DNA of 64,000 bases from Fictibacillus sp. BK138 (GTDB lineage: Bacteria; Bacillota; Bacilli; Bacillales; Fictibacillaceae). Below, piece after piece: positions 62,430 through 64,000 of the stretch; the first letter of the stretch is position 1, and each line of letters starts with the position of its first letter. A program made the translations under genes and the position numbers. The notes under the pieces are model-generated. The model saw only the letters and a program-made list of their open reading frames with translations. It had not been told where the DNA came from and did not search any database. The stretch is taken from contig NZ_SGXL01000001.1 of assembly GCF_004216955.1 (NCBI RefSeq), positions 3,230,061-3,294,060 on the forward strand, in the 5' to 3' direction.

Positions 62430-62966
62430 CTATGATGTTTTCTTGCAGCTATTCTGTTCGATCGATAATAATATTTCTTTTTTGTCTAATCCTCCGCCAT
62501 ATCCTACAAGTGCACCATTACTTCCGATTACGCGGTGACACGGAATAAAAACAGGTACAGGATTCTGGTTATTCGCACTGCCGACAGCACGAACTGCCTT
62601 AGGTGCACCAATTCCCTGAGCTACTTCCTTATATGAACACGTAAGTCCATAAGGAATGCTCGTTAGCTGGTTCCAAACTTTCTTCTGAAAGGCCGTACCA
62701 AACAAATCATAGCGGATGTTAAACTCATGCAGGTTGCCTGCAAAATAAGCATTTAATTGCTGAACAGCATCTGCTAGATATTCAGGAGAATGAATAAGTT
62801 CTCCTTTAATAAAATGCTTAGCCATCCATGAACGTAAAGATGGAAGGTTATCCTCCATTGAACCAAAATCGAGACGGCAGATTCCGTTCTCCGTTGCAAT
62901 GATCGTTAACGGTCCGATTACGCTTTCCATTTCTTCATAATAGAGTAACGTTTTAATCTGACACAT
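62430..62966 (-). CDS. ogt: methylated-DNA-[protein]-cysteine S-methyltransferase
   Basis: This 178-residue suicide repair protein takes alkyl groups from O6-alkylguanine onto C143 in the IPCHRVI motif. The helix-turn-helix region with YKEVAQGIGAPKAVRAVG precedes it. It lacks an Ada regulatory domain. AGAAGGG lies before the ATG. It is downstream of queG with no visible terminator between, so cotranscription is likely. Confidence 0.92.
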   Translation of the reverse strand: MCQIKTLLYYEEMESVIGPLTIIATENGICRLDFGSMEDNLPSLRSWMAKHFIKGELIHSPEYLADAVQQLNAYFAGNLHEFNIRYDLFGTAFQKKVWNQLTSIPYGLTCSYKEVAQGIGAPKAVRAVGSANNQNPVPVFIPCHRVIGSNGALVGYGGGLDKKEILLSIEQNSCKKTS

Positions 62967-63025
62967 AATTATCCCTTCTTTTCATTACTTGACCTAACTA
63001 TATCGGACACTTTAAAGATATGCGA

Positions 63026-64000
63026 TTACGAAATTTCTTGATTTTGAAGCATTTTAAGTCCTTTATCTATCTCTAACGCCACTAAATCGTCTTTTTCGCG
63101 CTCTTTTGCTGATGAAAGTTCTAATTCTGCTTCATTTCCGCCTATTTTCCCAATTGCCCAAGCAGCAGTCCCTCTAATAACAGGTCTTGGATCATTTTTT
63201 AATAAGTAGACTAAATCAGGTATTGCAGCTTCTTCTCTAAAATGGGCCAATGCTATAATCGCATTTCTCTGAATTGGTTTCTTTCCTCTCCAGCTTCCGG
63301 ATACATGCCCAAACTTTTCTTTAAAATCTCTATTGCTCATCGTCAATAAAGGCTGTAAAAGAGGCTTTGCAATTTCAGGGTCCGGCTCCATTTCTGCGTG
63401 GTGATGAAAATCTTTCCCTTTGTTTTCAGGACAAACAGTCTGACATGTATCACACCCATATATACGGTTGCCCAGCTTTTCTCTGTATTGATCTGGCAAG
63501 AAACCTTTTGTCTGGGTTAAGAACGCGATACATTTTGATGAATCCAGCTGTCCTCCCTGTACAAGTGCACCTGTGGGACATGCTTCAACACATTTATTGC
63601 ATGAACCACACTGATCTTCCATCGGGGTATCTGCCGGAAATGCGATGTTCGTGATCATTTCGCCAAGATACATATAGGAGCCAAATTCAGGTGACATGAT
63701 CGCACAGTTTTTAGCGCTCCATCCTATCCCAGCTCTCTCGGCCACAGCCCGATCTGACAGTTCTCCTGTATCAACCATAGATTTTATATTAGCATCTGGA
63801 ACTCTCTCTATAATAAAGGCCTCAAGCAGTGCAAGCTTTTCTCTTAATATATGGTGATAATCTTTACCCCATGATGCTCTGCAAAAAATACCTCTCCGCT
63901 CCCCTTTTGTACTTCTAGGTGCATTTTTCATTTTAGAGGGATATGCAAGAGCGATCGAAATGATGCTGGACGCTCCTGTTAGAAGACGTTCCGGCTCTGT
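63026..64000 (-). CDS. queG: epoxyqueuosine reductase (5' end outside window)
   Basis: This cobalamin and iron-sulfur enzyme performs the last step of queuosine synthesis on tRNA. The frame remains open to the window edge (EPERLLTGASSIISIALAYP upstream of residue 1 of the visible ATG), so the N-terminus is cut off. The two 4Fe-4S clusters are bound by CGSCNKCVEACPTGAL and CDTCQTVCP. A HEAT-like C-terminal tail (IQRNAIIALAHFREEAA) follows, typical of the Bacillus long form. Confidence 0.92.
   Translation of the reverse strand, partial: TEPERLLTGASSIISIALAYPSKMKNAPRSTKGERRGIFCRASWGKDYHHILREKLALLEAFIIERVPDANIKSMVDTGELSDRAVAERAGIGWSAKNCAIMSPEFGSYMYLGEMITNIAFPADTPMEDQCGSCNKCVEACPTGALVQGGQLDSSKCIAFLTQTKGFLPDQYREKLGNRIYGCDTCQTVCPENKGKDFHHHAEMEPDPEIAKPLLQPLLTMSNRDFKEKFGHVSGSWRGKKPIQRNAIIALAHFREEAAIPDLVYLLKNDPRPVIRGTAAWAIGKIGGNEAELELSSAKEREKDDLVALEIDKGLKMLQNQEIS

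Overview
The window looks like a chromosomal piece of a low-GC, endospore-forming Bacillaceae bacterium. It carries SpoVR, YhbH, PrkA, a SleL-type cortex hydrolase and a KinB-like kinase, and the trmL / amidase / queG block with prkA-yhbH nearby has the gene content of the B. subtilis yhb region. A Fictibacillus-like genome is my best guess, but that is inference from the gene set only. No rRNA, tRNA, CRISPR array, prophage or intact transposase is visible.

Layout: 1-9.9 kb holds a truncated flavin amine oxidase, a DinB protein, a SulP transporter, an ECF sigma/anti-sigma-like pair, a LysM-GH18 hydrolase and an ArsB-like transporter. 9.9-12.5 kb is a compact ribA-ribD-phosphatase module. 12.6-18.2 kb holds a SET-domain protein, a KinB-like kinase, an RsbR-like STAS protein, a PadR-chromate transporter pair and a DUF202 protein. 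18.4-20.2 kb is an ArsR-controlled operon: ArsR with C-terminal CC pairs, a 55-residue peptide ending in a CC pair, an ArsP-like permease and a 40-residue peptide with two CC pairs. 20.2-26.6 kb holds a YdhK lipoprotein, a two-component system, a Se/S-carrier-like protein with an MFS transporter, a LysR gene broken by an amber stop, and a CzcD exporter.

26.8-31.6 kb carries a complete spoVR gene plus a diverged copy of its 3' third. Between them lie two orphan peptide-type ABC permeases and a lipoprotein, which looks like an integration scar. 31.7-38.2 kb holds an MFS transporter, a secreted beta-propeller, an ars cluster (arsC divergent from arsR-arsB-arsI) and a YitT protein. 38.2-42.3 kb is a CcdA/TlpA redox operon with its own two-component system.

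42.4-47.3 kb is a persulfide-handling regulon under a CstR-type repressor: rhodanese, TusA-rhodanese, DsrE, rhodanese-MBL, TusA, DsrE and TauE. Between cstR and the rhodanese gene lies a HesB/IscA-like gene with its own CstR-type operator. It has an in-frame UGA exactly where the family's GFGCGGP cysteine is expected, followed by a hairpin resembling a bacterial SECIS element. It is therefore either a selenoprotein or a freshly broken gene, and it is the most notable observation here.

47.4-64 kb is mostly housekeeping and sporulation: PgcA, a GNAT-nitrilase fusion, HAD and VOC proteins, a ComEC-type MBL protein, YhbH, signal peptidase I, PrkA, a class A PBP, TrmL, an amidase, Ogt and QueG (cut by the window end). 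Three copies of a GC-rich palindromic repeat and two degenerate ATCC(C)ACG arrays sit in intergenic spaces.
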